A stretch of 64,000 bases of DNA from Cunninghamia lanceolata (lineage: Eukaryota > Streptophyta > Pinopsida > Cupressales > Cupressaceae). Position 1 is the stretch's first letter. The number at the start of each line of letters is the position of its first letter. The stretch is taken from NCBI GenBank assembly GCA_027924645.1, contig BSBN01000252.1, positions 744,001 to 808,000 on the forward strand. Direction: 5' to 3'. Below the pieces are notes generated by a model that had not been told where the DNA came from, did not search any database, and worked only from the letters and a program-made list of their open reading frames with translations. Position numbers and translations under genes: made by a program. Positions 22,558 to 34,260 of this stretch are shown piece by piece.

Positions 22558-23743
22558 ATGGATGTATATGGTTTAAGGGAGCAACTCAAGACTACCCTTG
22601 ATGATCTTGAGCAGTCAAACTCTGAAGTCAATGAATTAAAGGAAAGACTCAAACAGGATGATGATTTCATGAAAGAACTAAAAGACAAATTAAGTCTCTC
22701 TATGAAAAAGAGAAAGGAGCTACTTCAGCAATTAGCAAGTCAAGGTGAAGCCAATGATACAAATGAAGATCTGAAGGAGAAAACCAAGTTATGTGAAAAG
22801 TTATCAAAAGAAATCATTATGGTAAGACATGAAATGGAATCAGGAGTTATGAAGTTTACCCAAGAGGTTGAAGAGAAAAGAAAAACTGAAGATGATCTAA
22901 GACAATCTCTCAAGGAGAAATCAGAAGATTGCCATAAGATGGATAGAATTATCAGACATCTTGAATCTGATCTTGAAGATGCTAAAGATAATGAAGAAAA
23001 ACTTGAGGATCAAATTGTCTCTCTTAAAAGGGATCTTCAAACAACAAATGAATATAAAGAGAAATTCAAGATAAGTTCTACTCAACTTGAAGTTCTTCTT
23101 GAAAGTTAAAAGAGGGTAGATGACAAGTGTGGTTTGGGATATGAGAAAGGAGAAAGCTCTGGATCCGGTCAGAAGAATCTTAGATCAGAAAATCCAAGGA
23201 ACAGGCCTAGAAGACCTCTGGTAAGACAGCCTAATGCTCAAAGATATCCATCCTTCAATGGATACTGCCACAACTGTAATAACTTTGGTCATAAGGCTAA
23301 TCAGTGCAGAAAGAAAATGAATCAGACTAATACATCCTTCTCCGGACAGTGCTTCAACTACAAAAGGTATGGTCACAAATCTCATGAATGCAGAAATATG
23401 CAAATGAACAATTCATTCAATGGTAGATGCTTTGCATGCAATAGAATGGGTCATATGGCTAATCAATGCAAATCAAGAGGATATTAATCAAATATACAAA
23501 GAAATGTTGTTTGCCAAATTTGCAATAGATCCGGTCATATTGCAAAATTCTATAGAAGCAAGAATCAGGACAAAAGAGGTCCGGTTTATTATAATCAGAA
23601 TCAAGATAAGGGAAAACAAAAAGTGAATAGGGATGAAGTTCAAAGTGAGATGAACAAGATTTGGATGAAGAAAAGCACAGAGAATGTAGGGGATGGATCC
23701 ACACCAGACTTTGGTGTTGATATCCTTCCAGAAATTAAAAAGT
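22558..23743 (+). pseudogene. Element B Gag remnant: coiled coil plus CCHC knuckles
   Basis: 22558-23109 encodes 183 residues of Lys/Glu/Leu-rich coiled coil. After a TAA, 23134-23487 and its in-phase continuation to 23743 hold four zinc knuckles of Cys-x2-Cys-x4-His-x4-Cys type. Knuckles 1 (CHNCNNFGHKANQC) and 3 (CFACNRMGHMANQC) are intact. Knuckle 2 has Tyr for its second Cys (CFNYKRYGHKSHEC) and knuckle 4 has Tyr for its last Cys (CQICNRSGHIAKFY). This is the C-terminal part of a copia Gag. The N-terminal Gag core normally next to the PBS is missing. The coiled coil is not a host myosin-like gene, because it lies between the element's PBS and knuckles. Confidence 0.75.
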
Positions 23744-24201
23744 GAACTTTGGCTCAGGGGGAGACACAAAGAAAACCTTGTTCCCCCAGCCAGTCAATTG
23801 GTGCCGAAACTGGCACAAGGAGAGTTGCGGATTAAAGGGCTCATAAGAGAAACATCTAAGTAGACTATGGTTAAGATTTGGATGATCCGCAAGATGTTTA
23901 AGATCAATATTGATCCGGTTCTTCAAGTCATCCGAATAAGGCAAACCGGAATGACTTAGGTCGAGCATTTATTGCAAGCTAATATTAGGGTTTGCGGAGT
24001 AATATAAGGGTTTTCTCATTAAGCATTTGTTCATTCTGCATTCAAGAAGAAATGAAAAGAAGCTCTGCAACAGAAATTCCTCAAGCCCATCAAAGATCAT
24101 CTGCAGAATCTGATTCATCCAGCAATTGATCCGGCTAACTCTGTGAAACCGAAAGGCACAAAAGGTATTCTCTGTTATCAAATATCTCTCTAAATCTTTG
24201 A
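23744..24201 (+). other. Non-coding junction where pol is missing in element B
   Basis: No open frame. Integrase and RT would be expected after the knuckles; instead about 460 bp of leader-like sequence (stops in all frames, 'ATTAGGGTTTGCGGAG') precede the extra ORF. It may be the deletion scar plus the original leader of the extra ORF. Confidence 0.5.
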
Positions 24202-25201
24202 ATGATGGGTACTCCAAATATTGTGAAGATCTCTGATAGGCCTCACCCCAAATTCAAGAAACATCTATATAAATCTTTGGAAGTAGATCCCCTAGGAGCA
24301 TTTTCCAGTGTTCCACATGGTGTGTTGCATACAGAAGATATTAGGGTTTACATTCATGTGAATATTGAAGAGTTCGGGGAATCCAAACTAAGTGATATCT
24401 ATCATAGACAATTGATAGATGATGCTTTTGAACTTAAACCTTAATATAAGGGCATCCAGGAGAAACATTTTGATCAGTTCATTCATTTCCCCTACTTTGA
24501 AGAAGATGAATGGGTCCAATATGTATTGAGTAGGATGCATGATAACTTCCTGTGGCTGAACAGACCTTGCAAAATCACTAAGGAGGCAATTAGGGTAGTA
24601 ACCGGCTTATACTCCTTCGGAGGGATACCTGTCCTCAAATCTGTCAAAAACCAAACTGTAACTGAGGCCACTGGATCAAAATTTGATAAGAGGGCAATGA
24701 CCATTGAAGATATCACGGACCCAGATATCAAGTTTGCATCTATGATAATAGGGTATAAGATATATCATTCTAGTAGGGAGAATTCAGTGTCTAAAATTGC
24801 AGTGTATACTGCCTATGAGATGCTGAGAAAGAATGCAGAGTATGATCTCTGTGAACTTCTTCTAAGCCAATTGATGGAGAACATACAAAAGATCAAAAAG
24901 GATAAGAAGAACTCCTTTAAATGTGGTGGACTAATATTGTGTTTATTTTTCTACTTCATGAATGAGCTGCCCGGATCCAATGGATGGGCATGGCAAAATA
25001 ACAAACCGGTAGCAATTCAAATTAGAGATTACTTGCATAAACTTGGGTATGCCAAGGCAAGGAATACAGCTCTGTGAGGGTACTTTAAGAACTTCCAAAA
25101 CACTATGCAAATCAGAGAAAGAATCCCAAAATCATTGGTTGAAAAATATAAAGATACAGTGTGCTTCATGGTAGACACTGATCAATGCCTAATGGAGGCA
25201 G
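24202..25201 (+). pseudogene. Element B extra ORF, 5' part
   Basis: Same frame throughout, from ATG 24202, with in-frame stops at 24442 (TAA) and 25075 (TGA). Contains 'CKITKEAIRVVTGLYSFGGI' and, downstream, 'GLILCLFFYFMNELPG'. The first motif resembles the 'TxEDVxxLxxLPxxG' pattern of plant mobile domains and 'VSEDMISQATRLPTEGKK' of the LINE region. The frame is cut after ATG GAG GCA G by element E and continues in phase at 29319. No homology to protease, integrase or RT. Function unknown. Confidence 0.65.
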
Positions 25202-25837
25202 TGTCATGCCCACATTTCACATGCGATCACAACACGCTAACCCGCGTGTCATGTCCACATGCATCATGTGGTCATGATATGAACTATAAATTTTTTTCCT
25301 TTACTACTGAGATTTTTCCCTCGCACGCGTAAGCGTGCTCGGTTGCGTTTGTTTATGTCATCAACGATACTGTTGTTAACAAAATAATATCCTTACGTGC
25401 GCATTCTCCAGGTTTGGACTTTCTAACTTTGTTAGATGGCGATCACTATGTTTACGTTCGGTTTATTTTTCAACGTTTAAATCTACTTGATAATAAATTT
25501 TGCCTCTAACTGGTTTTCTCAGTCTATTTCAATAGTGTCTCGCAGTTTCTCTTTTAAATTATATTCCTTCATTTATTTATTTAATTATCTATTCAATTAA
25601 ATAAATTTTGTCTTATTTTCGTAGTATACCATTTGATAATAATTTAACTCTGAAATCGTAGTTTTTATTACAGATCGATCTGTTGAATTTTAAATATTAA
25701 ATGTCAAACTTAATTGTCTCATCATTTCTTTAAATAAATATTTAAATACATATATATTTAAATATTTTATTTTTCTTTTAGTATGTATATATTATTTATT
25801 TTTTATTTTTTTAATTCCCCCTCTCACAATGAATAAA

Positions 25838-26000
25838 CGATTAATTATATATATATATATAAACATTCATATAAATATCACTAATGAATTAAATTTCCTT
25901 ATTTAATTGAAACCCCACAATTTGTATAACCAATATCATATATAAATGTGTATATATATATATATATATGCACTCACTCATATATATATATATATATACA
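25838..26000. repeat. TA-rich microsatellite cluster in E
   Basis: Three (TA)n tracts, at about 25848-25861, 25952-25970 and 25980-25998. The two nearby (AT)5-8 tracts frame 'GCACTCACTC'. Confidence 0.8.
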
Positions 26001-26372
26001 TTTATTTTTATTTTAAAAAAATACATTTTAACCCATGCTAGTGGAAACTCCACTCATATTTTAATACAATATTATTATGTTAACCAACTCATATCAAAGG
26101 ATTGAAATTACCCTAACTTTTTGTTGTGAGAGATGTTTGCAGGGTAGAGAAAGCGACGGCGGTGGCAATGGTGTGGCGCTGGTCGCAAGGCGAATGGAGA
26201 TGGGCGAAGGCAGGGTGTGTGGTGGGGAGAGCTATAGTGAGCGGCAGTGAGGAGGCCGACGCAGGTGGTGGAATGAAGTTTGGTGCACGGGCCGCGAAGT
26301 TTCCACGGGCGGAGGTGTGGGTATAAACCACAGGGGGGATGTGGGAAGCCGCAGCAGTTTCAGTGAAGGCGG

Positions 26373-26449
26373 GGGTGTGGGGAGGGGCGGAGCCCCACCC
26401 ACACCCCACTTCGTGGGGTGTGGGTGGGGCTCCGCCCCTCCCCACACCC
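26373..26449. repeat. Perfect 37-bp GC-rich inverted repeat with TTC spacer
   Basis: Arms 26373-26409 and 26413-26449 are exact reverse complements, separated by TTC. The arm contains GGGGCGGAGCCCC. About 80% GC in a strongly AT-rich element. As RNA it would form a very stable hairpin; as DNA it could extrude a cruciform. Confidence 0.95.
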
Positions 26450-26589
26450 TCTTGTAATATGATTTCAGTGGGGGTTTAAACCCCCACCCTTATTCCTTGT
26501 AAATTTTATGACTGTGTATTATTCGAAACTGCGAACTCTCTTCTAAGTTTATTTCATTTGCTAATTTCGTAATTTCTAATTAATACTAA

Positions 26590-26830
26590 TTATACACACA
26601 CACACACACACTCAAGTATAACACATTTTCACAATTTTATTTAAATTAAAATATTTATATATATATGTATATATATATATGTATATCTATATGTATATGT
26701 ATATGTATATATATATATGTATATGTATATATATATATATGTATATGTATATATATATATACACAAATGTATCAATTTTCACATCTTCATTTGATAATAG
26801 AAATATATATACATATATATATATTTAATT
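26590..26830. repeat. (CA)n and (TATG)n/(TA)n microsatellite block in E
   Basis: A short (AC)n tract at about 26594-26611, then imperfect TATATATG and TA repeats from 26655 to 26762 and again at 26803-26825. No coding capacity. Confidence 0.85.
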
Positions 26831-29318
26831 CATAATGAAGTTTTATAATTCCTACAACAATTTAGTTTATGAACTAATGAATTCCTTTCGCATTTTCTCC
26901 AACATTTTAATTTACAATATAATGAATTCTTGAGTGAAACAGAAAATAAATAACCATTTAGATCTATTTTTTTTTTTATCTAATAATTTTAATCTATCAA
27001 GTTTACATTTTAACTCAAATCAAAATTAACGATTAAGAGTAAATACAGTGAACTAATAAATCTTCCACTTCAATAACCAAATAAACAGACAAGTAAATCG
27101 ATTTAGATTATTTTCCATTGCATACTTAAATCTAGTTTTTCTTTTGTTTTCAAAGGCAAATTTGCATCTTATATAATCTAGTAAATATAAAATTTCCACT
27201 AAACAATACAAGAGATAAATTTTAACCACTTGACTAAATCAACAACTAATCCCACAACTTAGCAAATTTGATAAACAAGAATAAACAACTGTAAGATTTC
27301 ACAACTCACAAACACTCTAAGGGAGGAATTACTTTCTTCTCCCAATACATTTTTTTTACAACTTTCAGAGGGAGCAATCTCTCCTCTTTAAAAGAAAACT
27401 TATCTAGGAAGAAACTTAAAGAGACCAAGCTCTCATTACAAATGGGGAGATAGATCATTTTCTCTAAACAAGGAACACTCCTCCAATCCTCTCAACATGC
27501 TCCAAGATAAACCTGTATGACAACCAAGGAAAGAATACACCACACAACAAGCTCTCCTCCCTACCATAGACCCGCAAGAGGGTCACCCCCGAGCTAGGGA
27601 GATCATCCACATACCTAGGGTAGAATAAACTAAAAACACTCCACAACATTGATTCACAACAATAGAAGCAACAACACACAAACTCCCATGGTTTTAGACA
27701 CAATACAAAGACTCAGCTGAGGTGAGTTCAAAGGGGGTAGGGAAGTAGACTCTCTCTACTCCAAGGTGTCATTCTTCTCAAACAATTCTCATAGCTTATC
27801 TCATGGCCTCAAGCCAACAAAATTATTCTTTCTCATGGCCTCAAGCCATCTAACTAATAAAAATCACAGGGATATCCCAAATAGGCTCTCAAGCCTTATA
27901 GCCGTCTAGGCTCAAAATTACCAACATGCCTTCAAGGCTTCCATATAACAAGAAATAAGAATGCACCCGAGGAGGTTCACACCTTCCCTTCCCCATACAT
28001 GATGAGCATTGTCTTCCAACTGGAAGAAGCTCTTTCAAACACCCAACACAAACCCAAAATAGCAGAAATAACACATAGACAACCATTGCAAATCCACATT
28101 CATCAAACTAGAACAAAACATACATAGGTGAGTAAACTGGCTCACTAATCTCTACAAGCCCAATTATGGAAGTAGTTGAAGAAGAGCTCCACCCTTAGTC
28201 TCCTTCTCCAAGTTCTCCTTCTTTCCACAATAATCCAACCCCCTTACACTCTCCCTCCTCTTCCCTTTAAAACAAATTCCCTCCATTATCCTTATTCCCA
28301 AGTGGCATTAAAAAACTAAACCCACTCCTTATCCATTATCCCTAGTGGACTTAAAACAATTAACCCCACTCAAGAGGTTCCCCACTATAGCCCTTTTACA
28401 ACACATGGATGAATAAAATATAATAAGAAAAATAGAAATAAAAAGGAAGTGGATGACACACCACCCTTTTTATGGGGGTCTCCCACCAAAAGAGAGGCAC
28501 AAAGAGACAAGCACTCCATTATTGGTGGATCATGGAGTCCTTCCATGACTTGGAAGTGGGTCTAAGTGTGGATTCCACTCATCCCATTATCCCCATGCTC
28601 CCAAATTCGTCACTTGACTTCACTATGAAGTTGAAGTGACCATATGGAGGTTATCCCAAGGTTATCATAGTCAAAAGGGTCCCTAGACCCATGGGGTATA
28701 ACCTAGGGTTGATTTTTACCTAGTCAGAACTCCCAGAGTCAAGTAAAAACACAAGAAGAGGGTCTAAAAGAAATAAAGTTAAAACAAGATTCAAAACAAC
28801 ATCTCTTACAACACATATCACAATATAATTAAATCAGAAGATAGACCTAATTCCCTTGACCTCATGCATTATTACAATATTACAACATTACAACAATTCA
28901 CCAAACACAAGGTTGATCTTAGTTCCTCGTGGAACTAGATCGGCTCACAAGGGATACAACATAGGGTGTGGAATGATCTCCTGTATTTGTGGTTTCGTTA
29001 GCAATACCTGCACACTCAATCTTGAAGTTAATAACACATAAAGATATCATAGCCGAAGCAAATTTAAATACAAGCATACCTAAGTATTCTACCATATAAT
29101 CATACTGAAATCACATTAAAGTTCCATTTCTAATATTATCCATTCATCATTTTCTTAAAAGCAACATCTAATTATCATAGCACAATTGTTTTTTTAAAAA
29201 TCAATTAGGTTTAATAAACAAGATTCCAGGATCAATAGTCCCTCAACATAAAAGTAATAGCAATAGTACTGTAAATAGTCTCATGAATAGAAGTGAAAAA
29301 GGTAGGCCTCACAGGTAG

Positions 29319-31525
29319 TAGAGCCAAGGACAGCCTGTATCATGCCTATGGGGTATGAAGTTGATGAACAAATTGTGGAGTTGCATGTTCAACACATGCT
29401 AAGTCAGCCAAAGGATCTAAAGGTAGAAAGGTTTGGAACCTTTGAAGAGCTAAGTGTAAAAGTTCATGTGGAACTCAGACAACCGGAAATAAAGAGGAAA
29501 GTGAGGAAAGAAGTTGAAGAAGTTGCCAAAGGCTTAGGCATCTCAAAGGAGGCACTCGATGCCAACAGGGAAAAGATGGAAAGGGCTGAGGAAGAGAAGA
29601 AAGAGGTAGAAAAGGGAAGTAAGGAAAGTGCTCCGGTAAAATCTTCCACCTGGACAAGATCATCAAAGAGACCTATACCTGCCACTGTTAAAAGCTCAAG
29701 GACATCAAAACCGGAAGCAAAATCATCTGGCAGAGGAGAGAAAAGAACTAAAACAAAGGCCACAAGGTCTTATGTCAGTCAGAAGGATGATGAAGAAACT
29801 GAATCAGATGAGGAGATAAAGAAAATGAAGAAGGAGAAGAAGAAAACATTTGGTGAACCTTCTACCGGTCAAGGTGAAGAAGAAAAGGCAGAGGATTTTG
29901 TAGAAAAGCCCACTTTGTCTTTAGATAATGTCATCAAATCAGTCACTGTGGATGGAAACCTTCAGCCAATGGCTGAATTCTATGATGATTACAATGAAGC
30001 AGACCAAAAGATCTTGCAGGAAGCAACAGTTAAGTATCTGAACATATATAACAAGGCTTTTATTGAAATTATATCTCTTATTCCCAAAAGCCTAGAAAAA
30101 GAGTTAGAAATAAGAAAGAATACTGCCATGGCAAAAGATCTTGAGATCCGGGAATAGATAGCCATTCAGCTATATCCTTTAATCGTTTCAAAGCAAATGA
30201 ACATGATCTTCAAGGATTGCAAGGATGAATTTTGGAGCAAAGCCAGAATGAATCAGCTCATGCTTGGTGAGACTGACAAGATAGCTAAGGAAATAGAAGA
30301 GATCCTTAGGAAGGCTTTCAAAAGATTCAATCTTCCTATTATAGAGGACTTGGGTGTTGATCCTTCGGTCATAGGTGTTGAAAAAGAATCCATTGAGCAA
30401 ATCATGGACACCGGTACAGAAAAGGATAAGGACTTGGAATCCTCTATTTCAGAAAAGGAAGTGCATGAACAGACAAACATCACTCCTCCGGTTTCCCTTG
30501 CTGACTTTGGATCCAAAGGAGAAGAAAGAATAAAGGAGAAAGAAGAAGAGGTGAAGGAAAAAGAAGATAACAGTACAAAGGTTGTGGAAGGAGAGAAAGC
30601 TCCAAAAGATAGTTCTGTGACTGCAGAAGAAAAGAAGAATTTGTCTCCGGCAAGAGACACTGCAGAATTGGTCAAGGACTTTTTGACAAAAGAAACTATG
30701 GAGATTGATGAACCGGAACTACTAAAAGGGCCATTTGATTTTGACTCTCTATCTCCGGTACAAACAATGAAGATAGCTTCGTTTGCTAATGCAAAGGCCA
30801 AAGAAAAACTTCTGAAGTCTCACATGGAAGACTGTGAGCTTATAACAGCTACATCCGGAGTGTTAGAAAAGATTATGCCATCTTTTCAGAAAGATTCCTT
30901 AGCCTCCTCATCCGGTAATCTCAAATCTCTAGTCAATAGTGTTAGCACACATTTTGATTCCCTAGAGAAGTCAGCAAAAGATAAGGTCCAGAAGGAATTT
31001 TTGACAAAAAGATTATCAGAGGTACAAGGGTTAATAACTAATGATAGGAGGAATATAAGTATAGGGATAAAGAGCTTAGAAAATGCTCTTAAAGATGGTG
31101 GAGAAATGTACAAATTTTGTTTATCATGGTCCAAAGCAACATTGGACATTGAGAAGAAAGTACAAGAACAAGAGGACAAACTGACAAATCTATCAAAGAA
31201 TTTTGATCCTCTCTCATCCTCCATAATAAATCAAGAATGTCAGACTATTGCAGTCTTGAATGAAATCAAGAAGCTGGAGAAGGAAAAGAAAAATAGAATA
31301 AGTAGGTTGGGTGCACTCAGAGGGATAATTATCCCTAAGTTAGAGGCCATAAAAGAAGCCCAGATCACAGCCCATACCAGTGATCTGACAGATCTAAAAA
31401 GGGCAGATGTGTTTGCATTCCTGTTAAGCGGTCATATATCAATTTTGGATAGAATGAAGCAAAGTTGGGCAACAAAATTTGTCCAATTGAAGACAACTTT
31501 TGCAGACATTCTTCAGTATATGTAA
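29319..31525 (+). pseudogene. Element B extra ORF, 3' part
   Basis: Continues the frame of 24202-25201. Open except for a TAG at 30155; stops at TAA 31523. It is Lys/Glu/Ser-rich with basic clusters ('EIKKMKKEKKKTFG', nuclear-signal-like), then a long low-complexity acidic part (30.4-30.7 kb). A probable helical/coiled-coil C-terminus follows (30.9-31.5 kb; 'KKLEKEKKNRISRLGALRGI'). With the 5' part it makes about 1,070 codons with only three stops. This is better kept than most frames in the window. The 3' UTR then runs to a copia-type PPT. Confidence 0.7.
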
Positions 31526-31750
31526 GTATGCCATATGTATATACTTATGTGGCCAAGTATAGTTGAAATTTTGAAAAATTTGGTGTGCGGACCCCACCCT
31601 TTGCCATTGATGTCAAAGGGGGAGTGATGAGCAGTGAAAAATGTTGTAACTAGCTAAGGGGGAGCTCCGGAAAATGTACATAGAGACAGAGCATCCGCTA
31701 AGGGGGAGTATAGTATAACACTTAGTCATTTTTCACTAAGTGTTGCCATC

Positions 31751-31768
31751 AATGCCAAAGGGGGAGAT
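31751..31768 (+). other. Element B polypurine tract
   Basis: AATGCCAAAGGGGGAGAT immediately before the 3' LTR; typical of plant Ty1/copia elements. Confidence 0.9.
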
Positions 31769-32861
31769 TGTTAGCAAGAGACACATTGGAGCTTCATGAT
31801 TGTTGTCATTGATGGCAACAAAGCTTAACCCACACATCTACAGGACATGATGAGTCTCTACCGAAAGGTAGATTGCAAAGTATTGTGATCTGGTAAGCAA
31901 GAACAGAGCATGTGGCGAGGTCCGACAGTCAGCTCCGGATCTCTCAGAGGAAGTATCTTGGTGAAGTGTGGATTTGGGGAAGTCAAGAGGACTACCTTGA
32001 CTGATAGATTCCAAGGATTTAGCCTCCGGTGTTAGATGAAGAAAAAGATATGAATACTTGAGTGTCAGATTCCTGATTGGCAGTGTGGACAGAGGAAGAA
32101 CTGACTGGCAGAACATCAGACATTATTCCGGATGCGTTACTGATGATGGTAAAGATTCTTAAGGCATAAGTTATAATTGGCCGACATGATTGACGACTTC
32201 TACAAGTATATCCTTGATCCGCATTACGGTAAGCAAGGATTCAGCCGACAGATCATAGTTCATGGAAAATATTGACTATTCCGGATGCCGACTAGAAAGG
32301 TGATGAAATCACTTGTGCGTATATATATACAAGATGGATTTAGTTGTGACATGTGTCATGATTTTGGGGAAGTACGAAGAAAAGCAGTAAAGTAGAGCAA
32401 AAGCAGAAAGGTAGGTCCGATATGTGAAAGGACAACAGCACTAAGGAAAAGAAAGAATGAAGTGCAGCAGATCAGTGTACTGAGTATAACCAGAACTGAA
32501 CTCTAGCATATGTAGATGCACCTTATCAGTTCAAGTATTGTATTACACTCTTTGTAAATTGTAGATAGTGAGTCTCTTGTAGGCAGTGAGCCTCTTGTGA
32601 GCAGTGTACTCGGGCAGTGAGCCCTAATTGGCAAGTACCATTTTGTAATCCTATTCTTCTAACAGAGAATACAATCTTGGGTTAATCACCCCGTGGTTTT
32701 CTCCCTTAACAGGGTTTCCACGTCAAAAATATTGTGTCATGTGTATTTTCATTTCATGGTTATGTTTGCTTGTTTGAATTGATGCTGCACTAATTGTTAA
32801 GAAAGTTCAGAAAGATGAAATAATTAAGATAATTGATTCACCCCCCTCTCAGTTATCAACA
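31769..32861 (+). repeat. Element B 3' LTR
   Basis: Starts TGTTAGCAAGAGACACATTG, ends CAGTTATCAACA, followed by target AATAG. Confidence 0.92.
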
Positions 32862-32866
32862 AATAG

Positions 32867-33457
32867 GACCTAGGGGATGTCATTTAAATAGATCCTAACC
32901 AAAATTGGGAGGGTGGACTTGGGTGCTAGTGCCCTAGTCCTGCCCTATTTTGGGTCAGCCCTAAATTCAAATGTCAGTTTTATGACTATTACTTAGGTCC
33001 TATGCTGACATCTCAAGTTTGAATTGTGAAATTCTTAACAGGAATGTTTGTAGTTGCATATATAAGCATGTCTAGTGTTTCATTTGCAAACTAGATGGAC
33101 ATTGTGAACTTATGATCTTATGCTAAAGTGATTCAAGGCTTTCATTGTGTTGTAGAGCAATATTGTGTTGTTATTGATTTTTTTATTGCAAATTTGACTC
33201 CATCTCCTCATGGCATGAAAGAGCTTCTTAGATCTACATCTTTGAGGTGACATTTATTTGTGTTTCAATCATTTATCAATTTGTTTTTGCCTCTATCCCT
33301 CAGGGATACACACTCTTTATCTAGCAACGGTTTTTAGAAGACTTGAATGTCTCTCTAGGGCTTGACCGAGGCAAGCCTCTAAACACTACAACCCCAAACC
33401 ACTGTCCTTGTGATTGCAGGTTACAAATTTTGCATCTTGACAGAGTGGAGTTGCAGG
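32867..33457 (+). repeat. Element C left LTR, piece 2
   Basis: Continues the LTR after B and aligns with about 54720-55319 of the right LTR. Ends in GCAGG, the target of D. Confidence 0.9.
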
Positions 33458-34235
33458 TGTAGACACCCAAAATTGACTCATTATCATTAGCATTCAAATA
33501 TTGCATCATCCATTATCTGCATTTGTCTAACACACTTGAGCAATATCCCTAACACATCTATTTCTTCTATTAATTAAATAAATTTATATTTATTTAATTA
33601 ATTCATTAGCTATTTCCTCTAAGCTATAATTAAACAATCTTTAATTATTTAATTATCTTCATTCTTCTATTTTAATTAAATAAATTTTATTTATTTAATT
33701 AATTCCTCTTATCATTTATCTCATGAGCTGACATGTGTGTCTCTTTCATTTAAAAAAGATAAGTGGTACTACATCTTTTATTTAATATCTTTCACATGTA
33801 GTACTTTTTATGTACACGATCACACATAAGCCTTATCTTCTCTCCACTTGTCATCTTCACATTCACCTATGTCTATCATTTAATCTTAACCATTCACATA
33901 ACCACCGAATCTCCACCGTTGATTAATTTTAGTTGAGTTCTATATAAACACCCTCTCATTTCATACTACGGAGATCCAGCATTCATATAGCGTCTACATT
34001 ATCATCTTGAGCATATTGAGTACTTTAGCATCCATATAGCATATTAGCTTTTATCTTCATAATTGTTCATTGTTGAAGAAGCAATCCACATCCTAAACAA
34101 GGAATCATACAATCTAGGTGATATTGTTCTTGAATTGCATGCTTTTGATTTCATTTGGATTAGATTCTTTGATAATGGTAGGGTTAGGTTTTCATGGCTA
34201 TGCTTGATCTTATTAACCTAATTTTTTACCTATCA
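33458..34235 (+). repeat. Element D 5' LTR
   Basis: Starts TGTAGACACCCAAAATTGAC, ends TTTTTTACCTATCA. The 3' LTR is about 80 bp longer, mainly from an extra AT-rich stretch near 49.79-49.84 kb and a short insertion near 50.2 kb. Confidence 0.9.
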
Positions 34236-34237
34236 TA

Positions 34238-34260
34238 TTTTGGCATGCCCGGTGGGACCC
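34238..34260 (+). other. Element D primer binding site region
   Basis: TTTTGGCATGCCCGGTGGG shortly after the LTR; a TGG-initiated site in the expected place. The tRNA was not assigned. Confidence 0.5.

Larger units (their letters stand above)
25202..29313 (+). mobile_element. Element E: 4.1-kb TG...CA insertion, probable solo LTR
   Basis: Starts TGTCATGCCC and ends GGCCTCACA. Flanked by GGCAG (25197-25201) and GGTAG (29314-29318), a 5-bp target duplication with one C-to-T difference. Removing it and one target copy joins the element B ORF in phase (Met-Glu-Ala-Val-Glu). No internal LTR pair, PBS or coding region is seen, so a solo LTR of a large element is the simplest reading. A TGTCA start is common in Del/Tekay-type gypsy LTRs. 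The interior is AT-rich with TA and CA tracts and one GC-rich hairpin. Confidence 0.75.
21369..32861 (+). mobile_element. Element B: copia-like LTR retrotransposon without pol
   Basis: LTRs 21369-22492 and 31769-32861, target duplication AATAG (21364-21368 and 32862-32866). The unfilled sequence is present at 54714-54722 in the right LTR of C. It has a tRNA-Met-type PBS and the PPT AAAGGGGGAGAT typical of plant Ty1/copia. Internally there is a Gag C-terminal remnant with CCHC knuckles and then a ~1,070-codon extra ORF split by E. Protease, integrase, RT and RNase H are absent. The LTRs differ at roughly 4-5% of positions by eye, almost all transitions. This resembles SIRE/Maximus-type copia elements, which carry an additional ORF after pol (inference). 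Confidence 0.88.

Noticed and set aside
22558..23109. Coiled-coil ORF as a host myosin- or kinesin-like gene
   Set aside because: It lies between the element B PBS and its CCHC knuckles, with no introns or other domains; it is part of the Gag remnant.
23134..23487. CCHC zinc-knuckle protein as a host RNA-binding gene
   Set aside because: Inside LTR element B and with decayed knuckles; retroelement Gag explains it.
26113..26447. Pro-rich overlapping frames on both strands near 26.3 kb
   Set aside because: Created by the GC-rich inverted repeat; both strands read open because of base composition.
25838..26830. TA-rich stretches as centromeric or replication-origin DNA
   Set aside because: Short, dispersed microsatellites inside a transposable element; no satellite monomer array.
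29464..31224. Ser/Phe-rich minus-strand ORFs opposite the element B extra ORF
   Set aside because: Antisense shadows of GAA/AAG-rich codons; no motif.
33560..33720. Repeated AATTAAATAAATTTTATTTATTTAATTAATT stretches as a CRISPR-like array
   Set aside because: Irregular AT-rich palindromes within a plant retrotransposon LTR; no regular spacers.
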